DNA from: Opitutia bacterium
Lineage (GTDB): Bacteria; Verrucomicrobiota; Verrucomicrobiia; Opitutales; Opitutaceae
Length of the DNA stretch: 64,000 nucleotides
Direction of reading: 5' to 3'
Assembly (NCBI GenBank): GCA_947474365.1
Contig: CANJIU010000007.1
Span: forward strand, 62,001 to 126,000
Part shown: positions 10,063 through 18,567 of the stretch, in pieces
Layout: every line of letters begins with the position of its first letter
How positions within the stretch are numbered: position 1 is the stretch's first letter
Program-made: the position numbers and the translations under genes
Notes under the pieces: model-generated
What the model saw: the letters and a program-made list of their open reading frames with translations, nothing else
What the model was told of the DNA's origin: nothing
The model's database searches: none

Positions 10063-10305
10063 GCGGCAGTGGGGTTCGGATGAAGCACGATGAAAACGAA
10101 CGCGGGGCATGCACGAACTCCGGGAACTCGGGAGGCGAAAAATGGGCCAATGGGAATCGGTGGCGGCGCGGCGGTGAGAATTTGGAGTGAGCGTCGCCTT
10201 CGTCTGCGCCCTTCCTCCTCGCCGGCCGCGTGAAAAACCTCGCCACCGGAGAATCTCGTTTGGAGGCCGGGCTGTTCCCGGTCCCACCCACCTTTGTTTC
10301 CGACC

Positions 10306-12378
10306 ATGTCCGCGCCCGTCGGTAATGCCGTGTTTGTCAGCTACGCGTCGCAGGACGCGGAGGCGGCGCGGCGCATCTGCGAGGCGCTGCGGGCGGCGGG
10401 CGTCGAGGTCTGGTTCGATCAGAACGAGCTCGTGGGTGGCGATGCGTGGGACGCCAAGATCCGAGGGCAGATCGCCGCGTGCGCGCTGTTTGTGCCGCTG
10501 ATCTCCGCGAACACCCAGGCGCGGCGCGAAGGATATTTCCGGCTGGAGTGGAAGTTGGCGGCGCAGCGCACGCACATGATGTCGGAACGGAACGCGTTCG
10601 TGCTGCCGGTCGTGATCGACGACACGCGCGATTCGGACGCGGATGTGCCGGGCGAGTTCAAGGCGGTGCAGTGGACGCGGCTGGTGCAGGGTAATACGCC
10701 ACCGGCCTTCGTCACCCGCGTGCAAAAACTTCTCGACGGCGCGAGCGCGCCGACGGCCGCGGGCGCGCCACCGGCGCCGCCGGCGGTGGGTTCCCCTCCG
10801 GCGAGCAAGTCCCGTTTGCCGGCAGGGACCGCCGTCGCGCTGATCGTCGGGGTGTTGTTTTTTGTCGGATACCGCGCGAAGCGACCGACGAGAGCGGAGC
10901 CGATGGTGGCACCCCAGGTCGCGGCCGACGTCAAAGCCTCTACGGTGCCGGTTGCGGCATCCAGCGACAAGTCCGTCGCGGTGCTGCCGTTCGAAAACCG
11001 GAGCGGCGACAAGAGCGACGAATATTTTTCCGACGGGATCAGCGACGAATTGCTCAACGTCTTGGGCCGGGTGGCCGGCTTACGCGTCGTGGCGCGGACC
11101 TCGGCGTTTTCCTTCAAGGGGAAAAACGTGACCGCGCACGAGATCGGCCGCGCCCTCAACGTGGCCCACCTCGTCGAGGGCAGCGTGCAGCGGGTGGGTG
11201 AGCGGGTGAGAATTCTGGCGCGGCTCGTCCGGGCTGAAACGGGCGATCAAATCTGGAGCGATCGTTTCGACACCGAGGCGAAGGACATTTTGGGCGCACA
11301 GGATGTGATCGCGAACGCGATCGCCCGTCAGCTGTCGCTTACGCTCGGTGCTTCCGCACGCCCGGCGAAGACGGTAAATCCGGAAGCGTACCGGCTGGTG
11401 CTGGAGGGGCGGTATTTTTTCAACATGCGAACGCCGAAGGGCTTTTCCGCTGCTGAGGAGGCTTTTGCCCGTGCGATCCAGATGGCTCCGGAGTTCGCCG
11501 AGGCACATGCCGGGCTCGGGTTCAATTTGGTCTCCCGGGCGTCGTATAACGACATCGACGGTTTTGTTAAGAATTCGGGAGAGATGGCAAGAGGTGAACA
11601 CGCGGCGCTGCGCGCCATCGAATTGGATCCGTCGCTTCCCGACGGGTATTCTGCCTTGGGCTATGGGCTGCTGAACGACGGGAAATTTGCCGAAGCCGAA
11701 CGGCGTCTTCTCCAGACGATCGCATTGAATTCAAATTCGGCCCCAGCCCGAAAGGTGCTCGGGCTTCTTTATTCGAGCACCGGTCGACTTGGCCTGGCGA
11801 TAGCCGAGCACGAAAAAGCGGACTCGCTCGATCCGCTCAATGACCAAAATATTCTCAACCTGGTGCAGGTTCTTTGGTGGGCGGGTAGGCTCAATCATGC
11901 GCTCACGGCCGTTGAACGATCCATTGCGTTGCGCGCCGACCCCTTTGTCATGAAACAAGGCTTACGGGCTCAAATTCTCCTCGCCCTTGGGCGCACGACC
12001 GAGGCTGTCGTCGAGGCTCGATTTGTCCGGGATCACCCGGAGCTCTCGCCCCGCTTGCAATCCGACCCCATCGCCGTGCGGGTATTGCTCGAGGCCGGCT
12101 TCCAGGCGGAGGCGGACGAGTACGCGGCTCAGTTGTTTGCCCGTTGGTCGTCCGACCACTATCAGCGCGGATTCGTGCTGACCGCCCTAGGGCGTTTCGA
12201 CGAGGCGATTCCGTACCTGGAGCGGACCGTGGCCCAGCCCGGGCGATATTTATTTTGGGATAGGATTTTTGACCCCTACCGAAACGATCCGCGTTTCCAG
12301 CAATTGCTGACGAAGCTCGGCCGGGCGGAACACTACCAGGTCGCCCGTGAGACGCGCGCAAGGATGAGCAGGCAATAA
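10306..12378 (+). CDS. TIR domain - transmembrane - TolB-like - TPR protein
   Basis: 690 residues from the ATG at 10306 (MSAPVGNAVFVSYASQDAE). Residues 1 to about 130 form a TIR domain: the strand AVFVSYASQD, the loop VEVWFDQNELVGGDAWD, and a conserved-position Glu in FRLEWKLA, the place of the catalytic Glu in NAD-hydrolysing TIRs. One transmembrane segment lies near 175-190 (VALIVGVLFFVGY). Residues about 223-343 fit the TolB/FlgO-like domain of adenylate-cyclase-associated TPR proteins (SVAVLPFENRSGD, LVEGSVQRVG, GDQIWSDRFD). The remainder is a set of TPR-like helices. The family's usual N-terminal partner is a cyclase, kinase or winged helix; here it is TIR. The role could be signalling or NAD-dependent defence; the sequence does not decide this. 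Confidence 0.85.
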   Translation: MSAPVGNAVFVSYASQDAEAARRICEALRAAGVEVWFDQNELVGGDAWDAKIRGQIAACALFVPLISANTQARREGYFRLEWKLAAQRTHMMSERNAFVLPVVIDDTRDSDADVPGEFKAVQWTRLVQGNTPPAFVTRVQKLLDGASAPTAAGAPPAPPAVGSPPASKSRLPAGTAVALIVGVLFFVGYRAKRPTRAEPMVAPQVAADVKASTVPVAASSDKSVAVLPFENRSGDKSDEYFSDGISDELLNVLGRVAGLRVVARTSAFSFKGKNVTAHEIGRALNVAHLVEGSVQRVGERVRILARLVRAETGDQIWSDRFDTEAKDILGAQDVIANAIARQLSLTLGASARPAKTVNPEAYRLVLEGRYFFNMRTPKGFSAAEEAFARAIQMAPEFAEAHAGLGFNLVSRASYNDIDGFVKNSGEMARGEHAALRAIELDPSLPDGYSALGYGLLNDGKFAEAERRLLQTIALNSNSAPARKVLGLLYSSTGRLGLAIAEHEKADSLDPLNDQNILNLVQVLWWAGRLNHALTAVERSIALRADPFVMKQGLRAQILLALGRTTEAVVEARFVRDHPELSPRLQSDPIAVRVLLEAGFQAEADEYAAQLFARWSSDHYQRGFVLTALGRFDEAIPYLERTVAQPGRYLFWDRIFDPYRNDPRFQQLLTKLGRAEHYQVARETRARMSRQ

Positions 12379-12382
12379 AAGC

Positions 12383-12442
12383 TCTGGGGACGCGACGCCC
12401 TCGTCGCGTGGATTGAAACCGCGACGGGCGTCGCGGCTCCAG
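12383..12442. repeat. GC-rich REP-like double hairpin, copy A
   Basis: Just after the TIR gene, two adjacent hairpins are visible: cgcgacgccctcgtcgcg and ccgcgacgggcgtcgcgg, bracketed by ctgggg and ctccag ends. Related copies lie at 38456-38517, 50308-50363 and 57092-57180. Confidence 0.6.
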
Positions 12443-12555
12443 TGATAGCATGATTTTAGTCGATGGCGTTTTCCGCATGTCCAAAAAACGGGATCCGCCC
12501 GCTTCGTTGCCTCTGTATCCGTGTCCATCCGTGGTTTCCTTCTGCAGGGTTGGCT

Positions 12556-13938
12556 TCAGAGGAACCCCAGATTCGGCTTCGCAAAACGCCCGATGTTGGG
12601 CAGCACGACGGGGAGGTCGGTTGCGCTCACGCCGAACCAGGTCGCGAGGGTGGCGCTGTATTCGTCGACACTCGTGCTCGGGATCCAGCGGCCGCGGCCG
12701 GTGTCGTCGTTGGCGCCGACGGCGAGGCTCATCATCTGGCCGTAGATGTCGCCGCCCTGCACCGCCCCGCCCATGATGAACTGATGGTTGCCCCAGCCGT
12801 GATCGGTGCCGCGGGCATTGGGCGCGTAGGTCCGACCGAAGTCGGAAGCGGTGAACGTCGTGACTTGGTTCGCGACACCGAGTTCGACGGTGGCGCCATA
12901 GAACGCATTCATCGCGCCGCTGAGCTCGATGAGCAGCGGTCCGTGACCCGAGACCTGGTCGTCGTGAAAGTCGAAACCGTAGAGCTGCACAAAGAAGATC
13001 TGGCGCTTCAGGCCAAGGCTGGAAGCGACGGAGATTAGCTGCGCCACCATCTTGAGATTCGCGGCGGTGGTGGTGTTGGGAAATACCGTCTTGAGCGTGG
13101 TGGCGCCGGGAAGCGCGGAGCTGAGCAGGGCTTGGTCATCGAGCGCTTTCTTCGTCACCGCGGCGTGGGCGGCGGAGTGGAGGTTGGAGTAGCCCGCAGC
13201 AAGGATGCGGTCCCGGGCGTTGTAGATCCGCCCGCGCACACCCACGGGATTATCCGGCCCCATGAGCAGGTTGGGCACCCCGCCGGCACCCGTGGCAAAC
13301 TGGAGCACGGTGTTGCCCCGCTGGAAGGAGTTGATGCCGCCGAGCGTGACGAGCATCGAGAGCTGGCTGTTGGAATTCTGCGCGTCGACCAGATCGGCCA
13401 GGCGTCCGCCCCAACCGGTCTGCGCCGGGCTGTCGGCGATACTGCTCTGCCATTGCAGGGATTGATCGGCGTGGGAGAACAACTGCAGCGGAAGTCCGCG
13501 CCCCGCGTTGTAGTCGGCAAGCGTGACCGGGCGGGCGAGGCTGCCGACATTCGCCAGCACCGCGAGTTTGCCGCTGGCAAACAAATCGCGCAGCTCGGGG
13601 ACCGCGGCGTGCAAGGCCCAGGAACGGCCATCGGAAAACCTCCGCGGCGTGATGGGGAGCAGGCTGGACTGGGTCACCGCGACATCGGCACGCAGTTTGG
13701 CGTAGGCCGCATAACCCGCGGGATCGCCGGGGATGAGGACGTTCGTCGCGTCGTTGCCACCCTGGAGGTAGAGGCAGACCAGCGCCTTGTAGTCGGGCGC
13801 GATGGCGGCCGCGCGTTGTCGGTCGAGGCTGTCGCCGGCGACGGCGGCGATGACGCGCAGCTGAGTGAGCGCGGAAGCCCTGCCGGTGGTGCCGACGGCG
13901 GCGCAGCATTGTCCGAGAAACTTGCGGCGGGTTTGCAT
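12556..13938 (-). CDS. DUF1501 domain protein
   Basis: 460 residues from the ATG at 13938 (MQTRRKFLGQCCAAVGTTG). A TTG two codons upstream is less likely. The TRRKFLG motif followed by a hydrophobic stretch indicates Tat export. DUF1501 landmarks are present: KALVCLYLQGGNDATN, FSHADQSLQWQSS, TFTASDFGRTY, HGWGNHQFIMGG and the C-terminal VLPNIGRFAKPNLGFL. It lies 42 bp downstream of the DUF1800 gene ending at 13981 and is presumably co-transcribed with it. Confidence 0.9.
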   Translation of the reverse strand: MQTRRKFLGQCCAAVGTTGRASALTQLRVIAAVAGDSLDRQRAAAIAPDYKALVCLYLQGGNDATNVLIPGDPAGYAAYAKLRADVAVTQSSLLPITPRRFSDGRSWALHAAVPELRDLFASGKLAVLANVGSLARPVTLADYNAGRGLPLQLFSHADQSLQWQSSIADSPAQTGWGGRLADLVDAQNSNSQLSMLVTLGGINSFQRGNTVLQFATGAGGVPNLLMGPDNPVGVRGRIYNARDRILAAGYSNLHSAAHAAVTKKALDDQALLSSALPGATTLKTVFPNTTTAANLKMVAQLISVASSLGLKRQIFFVQLYGFDFHDDQVSGHGPLLIELSGAMNAFYGATVELGVANQVTTFTASDFGRTYAPNARGTDHGWGNHQFIMGGAVQGGDIYGQMMSLAVGANDDTGRGRWIPSTSVDEYSATLATWFGVSATDLPVVLPNIGRFAKPNLGFL

Positions 13939-13980
13939 GGGCAAAGAAGAAACGATGGAAAGGTGAAAGAAGAAACCGGG

Positions 13981-16900
13981 TCAGCGTTGCGTGGCGCTGT
14001 CGGGGCACACGAGGACGAGGTTGATCGCAGCTTTGACGCGATCGAGCGCGCCCGTGTTGGGAAGCGTGGAGAGGTCTTGCAGCAGCGTGGCGAGCGAGGT
14101 GCGCGTGGCTGCGGTCATCTGGTTGGCGCAGAGCAGGAGATCGAGCTGGTTGATGAGAGCGGTGGGGTTGTCCGCATTGGCGAGGAACGCAGAGTAATCG
14201 GCCACCAGATAGGGGGAGGGGCCCGATGCCGGCTGCGGCATCGTGCTCGGGTCGCGATAGAGGTAGCTTTGGAGCGTGCGGGGCAGCCACATCGCATTCG
14301 AGGAATCCACGAGTTCCATTTCCGGCGAGACGAGACCGGCGGCAGCCAGCGGCCCGACGGGCGCGTAGTTGGGAGAAAAGAAATTGAACACCGTCTGCGC
14401 CATCAGCGGCATCTGCACGAGGGTGGGCACCGGGTTGTAGAGCATGCTCGCGGGGGCGTAGCCGGTGGGGTTGTTGTAGAAGGAGTCATACCATTCGCCA
14501 TTGGGCGCGGAAAAATTGAGCGCCCGGAACATCGCGGTGAACCGGATGAGCGGCTCCTTCAACTTGCCGTAGCCGATGTTGTTCAGCACGGCCGGTGACC
14601 GCGCTTCGTAATCGGTGAGAATCGCGCGCACGACGGCACCGAGATTGCCGCGCGTGCCGGTGCCGTCGTTGGCGAACACCTGCGCGACGCGATAGACGTA
14701 GGCGGGACTGGGATTGGCGGTGACCAGGCGCTGGATGAGGTGGCGAGACACGAACGGGCCGGTGTTCGGATGCGCGACCAGCGTATCGAGCAGCATTTTC
14801 AAGTCCTGCGGGCCGGACTGGTTTGCGGGAATCACCGTGGGCCGAGCCTGCGTGAGCGGCACCTGATCGAGGCTCACGATGCGTTTTTCGCTCGTCTCAT
14901 GGAAACGCGGGTAATTCTGCATCGGCTGGAACCAGTTGCTCTCCTCCGGAAGCAAGGCCCACACGCCCGGCTGCTTCGACGGCATCACGGGAAAAAAGAA
15001 CGTATCCGCGGGCTGGCCCGCGTAGGCCCACCCCGTAAGAACCTTGGCGGCTTCCGTGACCGCCGACTGATCGTAGGTGGGGATTGGCTGCGCCGAGGCA
15101 TCGAGCATCAACGTCCCGTCGGGCTGGAGCTGCACGAGGCCGATGGAGAATAGCTGCATCACTTCGCGGGCGTAGTTTTCATCGGGGGCGTTGCCGCGCG
15201 CAGGGTCGGCCTTCGAATTCGCCAGATGGCTCAGCCAAAGTCCCATCGAAGTCGAGAGAGTGACGTCCTCCAGCAACTGCCGGTAGGTGCCGAAGGCGTC
15301 GCGGAGCAGGATGTCGTAATAATTACCCTTCATCTGGCCGAGGCTCGTCTGCTCATTGCCGCTTGAGCCGACGACGAGCAGCTCGCTCAACGCAAACGCC
15401 ACGCGCTGCCGCAGCTGGTCTGGCGCGGTCACCGACATTTTCCACCACGCCACGCTCCAATCAGGGGCGATCACCGGACCCTGCGCCACAGCGGACGGTG
15501 GCGGCTGCGGCTTCAGGCCGGCGGTAAAGGCGGCGCGGATGGTCGCGCGTGCCGAGGTCATCGGCAGCGCCATCTGGTCGTCGATCCAGCCGGGGATCCC
15601 GCGGGCCATGAGGGCGTTGATTGTTGCGGCCGTCGGGCCGAAGGTCGCCTGCGCGAGGAAACGCGCGGCGTCGGTTTGCGTCGGCGACGTCAACGCCCCG
15701 GCCGGCAGCGCGGGCGGTGCGGCGGGAGCGGTGAACGTGATCGAGCCGCGCGTCGGCGTAAACGCTGAGCGGATTTCCCCGGCGGGGAATGTTGCCGTGT
15801 CGATCTGCACCGAGATGTCGCCCGTCAGCAGCGCGGCGACGATATCGTTCACCGCATTAGGCCCCTTCGGCGTGATCGACCAATACGCGCCGCTCACCTG
15901 GCCGCGCGGCAGGTCGTAGACGAACGTGCCGTTGCCGCCCGCGGCGCCGAGGACGAGGTGGGCGCCGGATTGCGTCGAGGTGAGATTGGAAAAGGAAACC
16001 GAGACGAACGCGCTCGCGGTGTTGGGATCGAAGAGAAGGGTGGCGTAACCGGAGGCCGTGGCGTCCGTCGCCGCCGAACGCAGGCTTGCGAAGAAAAGCC
16101 GAGGCGACTGGCCGAACGCGGGCGGCGTGCCGGTGGAATTGGTGACGTCGTAAACCTCGATGAGGGCAACGCCCGAAGTCGTGCCGCTGAGGCCCGCGAG
16201 TTGCGCGGTGTACGAACCTGGGGCGACGTTGACAATCACCGCCGTGTCGGTGGCGGTCGTCGCGAAGGCGCCGGCCTGGCCAGCGGCGGTACTGAGGGCT
16301 TCCGCGCTGCCGTTGGCATTGGCCACCGCAACCTCGCCGCCCGCTGCGTCGAGGACCGAAAGTTTCGGATCGGGCAGCGTGCCGCCGAGACCAAAAGCGG
16401 CGAGCGCCGGGCCGACGCCGCGCACGAGCAGCTTGCGGGTGCCCGCGCCGGGCGCGACGACGAAGCCGGCGACGGCGGCGTTGGCGCCGGTGCCGACCGA
16501 GAGGCGCGTCGCGATGTTAACGAGCTGGCCGGAGCCGCCGAGGTCGTAAACTTCGAGGATGGCGACGCCGGTGTTGGCGGTGCCACTCCCCGAAATCTGC
16601 GCGGTGTAGGCTCCGGGTTGGAGCGTGGCGACGATGACGGCGTCCTTGCTGTTGGCCGGGAGGGGGAACGCGCCGACCTGGCCAAACGAGGCGGCGTCAG
16701 CCGCGTTCCAATTGTCGTTGGTGGCGACGGTCACGTTTTTCGCATCGAAGATTGTTAGCGTCGGATCGGCCAGCGTGCCGGGCACACCGAAGGCGGCGAG
16801 GCCAGGGCCGATGGCGCGGACGAGCACGGTTTTCGGTCCGCCGGCGATTACGAAGCCGCCGAAGATGTTGTTGGCGCCGGCGCCGACCTGGCCGCGGGTG

Positions 16901-16995
16901 GAGATGTTCGCGAGCCGGGCGTTTTGCGCGAGCGCGGTCGCCGCGAGCAGCAGGGCAACGGCAAATTCGGCGGGGCGGAAGCGAGACGGGACCAT
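13981..16995 (-). CDS. DUF1800 domain protein with two beta modules and CHRD domain
   Basis: 1004 residues from the ATG at 16995, chosen because MVPSRFRPAEFAVALLLAAT is a good signal peptide; an in-frame start at 17055 adds only a basic, low-complexity stretch. Two beta modules (TVLVRAIGPGL...TNDNW and KLLVRGVGPAL...) are followed directly by a CHRD-like domain (RLFFASLRSA...AGEIRSAF) and DUF1800 (DAARFLAQATFGP, DENYAREVMQLFSIGL, NPSPAYVYRVAQVF). Unlike three of the other array members, no Calx-beta domain is visible. It pairs with the DUF1501 gene at 12556-13938. Confidence 0.9.
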   Translation of the reverse strand: MVPSRFRPAEFAVALLLAATALAQNARLANISTRGQVGAGANNIFGGFVIAGGPKTVLVRAIGPGLAAFGVPGTLADPTLTIFDAKNVTVATNDNWNAADAASFGQVGAFPLPANSKDAVIVATLQPGAYTAQISGSGTANTGVAILEVYDLGGSGQLVNIATRLSVGTGANAAVAGFVVAPGAGTRKLLVRGVGPALAAFGLGGTLPDPKLSVLDAAGGEVAVANANGSAEALSTAAGQAGAFATTATDTAVIVNVAPGSYTAQLAGLSGTTSGVALIEVYDVTNSTGTPPAFGQSPRLFFASLRSAATDATASGYATLLFDPNTASAFVSVSFSNLTSTQSGAHLVLGAAGGNGTFVYDLPRGQVSGAYWSITPKGPNAVNDIVAALLTGDISVQIDTATFPAGEIRSAFTPTRGSITFTAPAAPPALPAGALTSPTQTDAARFLAQATFGPTAATINALMARGIPGWIDDQMALPMTSARATIRAAFTAGLKPQPPPSAVAQGPVIAPDWSVAWWKMSVTAPDQLRQRVAFALSELLVVGSSGNEQTSLGQMKGNYYDILLRDAFGTYRQLLEDVTLSTSMGLWLSHLANSKADPARGNAPDENYAREVMQLFSIGLVQLQPDGTLMLDASAQPIPTYDQSAVTEAAKVLTGWAYAGQPADTFFFPVMPSKQPGVWALLPEESNWFQPMQNYPRFHETSEKRIVSLDQVPLTQARPTVIPANQSGPQDLKMLLDTLVAHPNTGPFVSRHLIQRLVTANPSPAYVYRVAQVFANDGTGTRGNLGAVVRAILTDYEARSPAVLNNIGYGKLKEPLIRFTAMFRALNFSAPNGEWYDSFYNNPTGYAPASMLYNPVPTLVQMPLMAQTVFNFFSPNYAPVGPLAAAGLVSPEMELVDSSNAMWLPRTLQSYLYRDPSTMPQPASGPSPYLVADYSAFLANADNPTALINQLDLLLCANQMTAATRTSLATLLQDLSTLPNTGALDRVKAAINLVLVCPDSATQR

Positions 16996-17153
16996 CACGA
17001 TGAAGGTTCGGCGACGAAACGGCGAGGCGGGCGCCGTCGATGATGGTCGAAGCACTACGGTTTGTCAAAACGATGCGCAGGGCCTCAAGAAACCGCGCAC
17101 CGCTGGGGAAATTCAGTTGAGTCGCCCTGAAGATCGAACGCTCAATGGCGTCG

Positions 17154-18560
17154 TCACTCGCCTCCGCCCATGAACCCCAGATTCGGTTTCGTAAAACGCC
17201 CGATGTTGGGGAGGACGACAGGCAAGTTCGCCGCGCTGACGCCGAACCACGTGGCGAGCGTGGCGCTGTATTCATCCACACTGGTGCTCGGAATCCAGCG
17301 ACCGCGGCCCGTGTCGTCCTCGGCGCCGACGGTGAGCGAGGGCATTTTGCCGTAGATGTCGCCGCCCTGTACGGCGCCACCCATGATGAGTTGGTGGTTG
17401 CCCCAGCCGTGGTCGGTGCCGCCGGCATTCGGAATGTAAGTACGGCCGAAGTCGGACGCGGTGAAGGTGGTCACTTGGTTGGCTACGCCGAGTTCGACGG
17501 TGGCGTCGTAGAAGGCCTTTATCGCCCCACTGAGTTGGCCAAGGAGCGGGCCGTGACCAGTGACCTGTGCGGCGTGAAGATCCCAGCCGCCAAGTTCGAC
17601 GAAGAAAATCTGACGCTTGAGGCCAAGTGTCGGGGCGACCGAGATAAGCTTGGCCACCATGGCCAGTTGCCCGGCGAGGTCATTGCCGGGAAAAACAGTT
17701 TTCAACGCAGGCGCGGTTTGCAGGACGCCGCGCAACGTTTCGCTGTCGCTCCAGGCATCCTGGGTGATGCCACCGAAGGCAGCTTCGAGGAGATTGGCGG
17801 GCGAATTGGCGAGGACGTTGCGGAGCGCGGTGTCACGCGGGCGGTAGTTGGTCGCGGTTCCGGCCAAATACATGACGGGAGCGCCAAAGGTGCCCACCGT
17901 GTACGGCGCGACGGTCGTGCCGCGCTGAAAGGAGTTCGAGCCTGCGAGGGAAATTGCCAGCGAAATGTCGTTGCTGGAGTTGAGCGCGGCCACCAGGTCG
18001 CCGAGACGGCCACCCCAGCCGGTCTCGAACGGTTTGTCGGGAACGCCGCTCTGCCATTGGAGCTGCTGGTCGCTGTGCGAGAAGAGCTGCGGCGGGAGAT
18101 TTTTTCCGGCGTTGTAGTCGGCGAGCGTAGTGGGGCGGACGAGCGTGCCGACATTGGCGAGGACGGCGAGTTTGCCCTGCGCGAAGAGGTCGCGCAGCGC
18201 CGGCATCGAGGGGTGCAGCGCCCACGAGCGTCCGTCGGCGTAGCGGCGCGGGGTGATGGGCAACAGGCTCGATTGCGAGACGGCGAGTTCCGCGCGGGAC
18301 TTGGCGTAGGCGGCGTAACTCGTGGCGTCGCTGGGGATGATGAGATTGGTGGCGTCGTTGCCGCCATTGAGGAAGAGGCAGACGAGCGCCTTGTAGTCGG
18401 GCGGTAGCGCGGCAGCGCGGGCGCGGGCGAGATTATTGCCGGCCACGGCGCCGATGACGCGGAGTTGGGCGAGCGTGGAGAGGATGCCGGTGGTGCCGAC
18501 GGCCGCGCAGCACTGGCCAAGAAAGTGGCGACGGGAGAATTCAGGGGCGGACGGATTCAT
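17154..18560 (-). CDS. DUF1501 domain protein, Tat-exported
   Basis: 468 residues. FSRRHFLGQCCAAVG near the N-terminus is a twin-arginine-type signal. Family landmarks are KALVCLFLNGGNDATN, FSHSDQQLQWQSG, TFTASDFGRTY, HGWGNHQLIMGG and the C-terminal VLPNIGRFTKPNLGFM. It follows the frameshifted DUF1800 gene with a 7-bp gap. The DUF1501 frame itself is intact, which argues that the pair has not been abandoned for long, or that the neighbour's frameshift is recent or an assembly error. Confidence 0.9.
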   Translation of the reverse strand: MNPSAPEFSRRHFLGQCCAAVGTTGILSTLAQLRVIGAVAGNNLARARAAALPPDYKALVCLFLNGGNDATNLIIPSDATSYAAYAKSRAELAVSQSSLLPITPRRYADGRSWALHPSMPALRDLFAQGKLAVLANVGTLVRPTTLADYNAGKNLPPQLFSHSDQQLQWQSGVPDKPFETGWGGRLGDLVAALNSSNDISLAISLAGSNSFQRGTTVAPYTVGTFGAPVMYLAGTATNYRPRDTALRNVLANSPANLLEAAFGGITQDAWSDSETLRGVLQTAPALKTVFPGNDLAGQLAMVAKLISVAPTLGLKRQIFFVELGGWDLHAAQVTGHGPLLGQLSGAIKAFYDATVELGVANQVTTFTASDFGRTYIPNAGGTDHGWGNHQLIMGGAVQGGDIYGKMPSLTVGAEDDTGRGRWIPSTSVDEYSATLATWFGVSAANLPVVLPNIGRFTKPNLGFMGGGE

Positions 18561-18567
18561 CGGCGGA

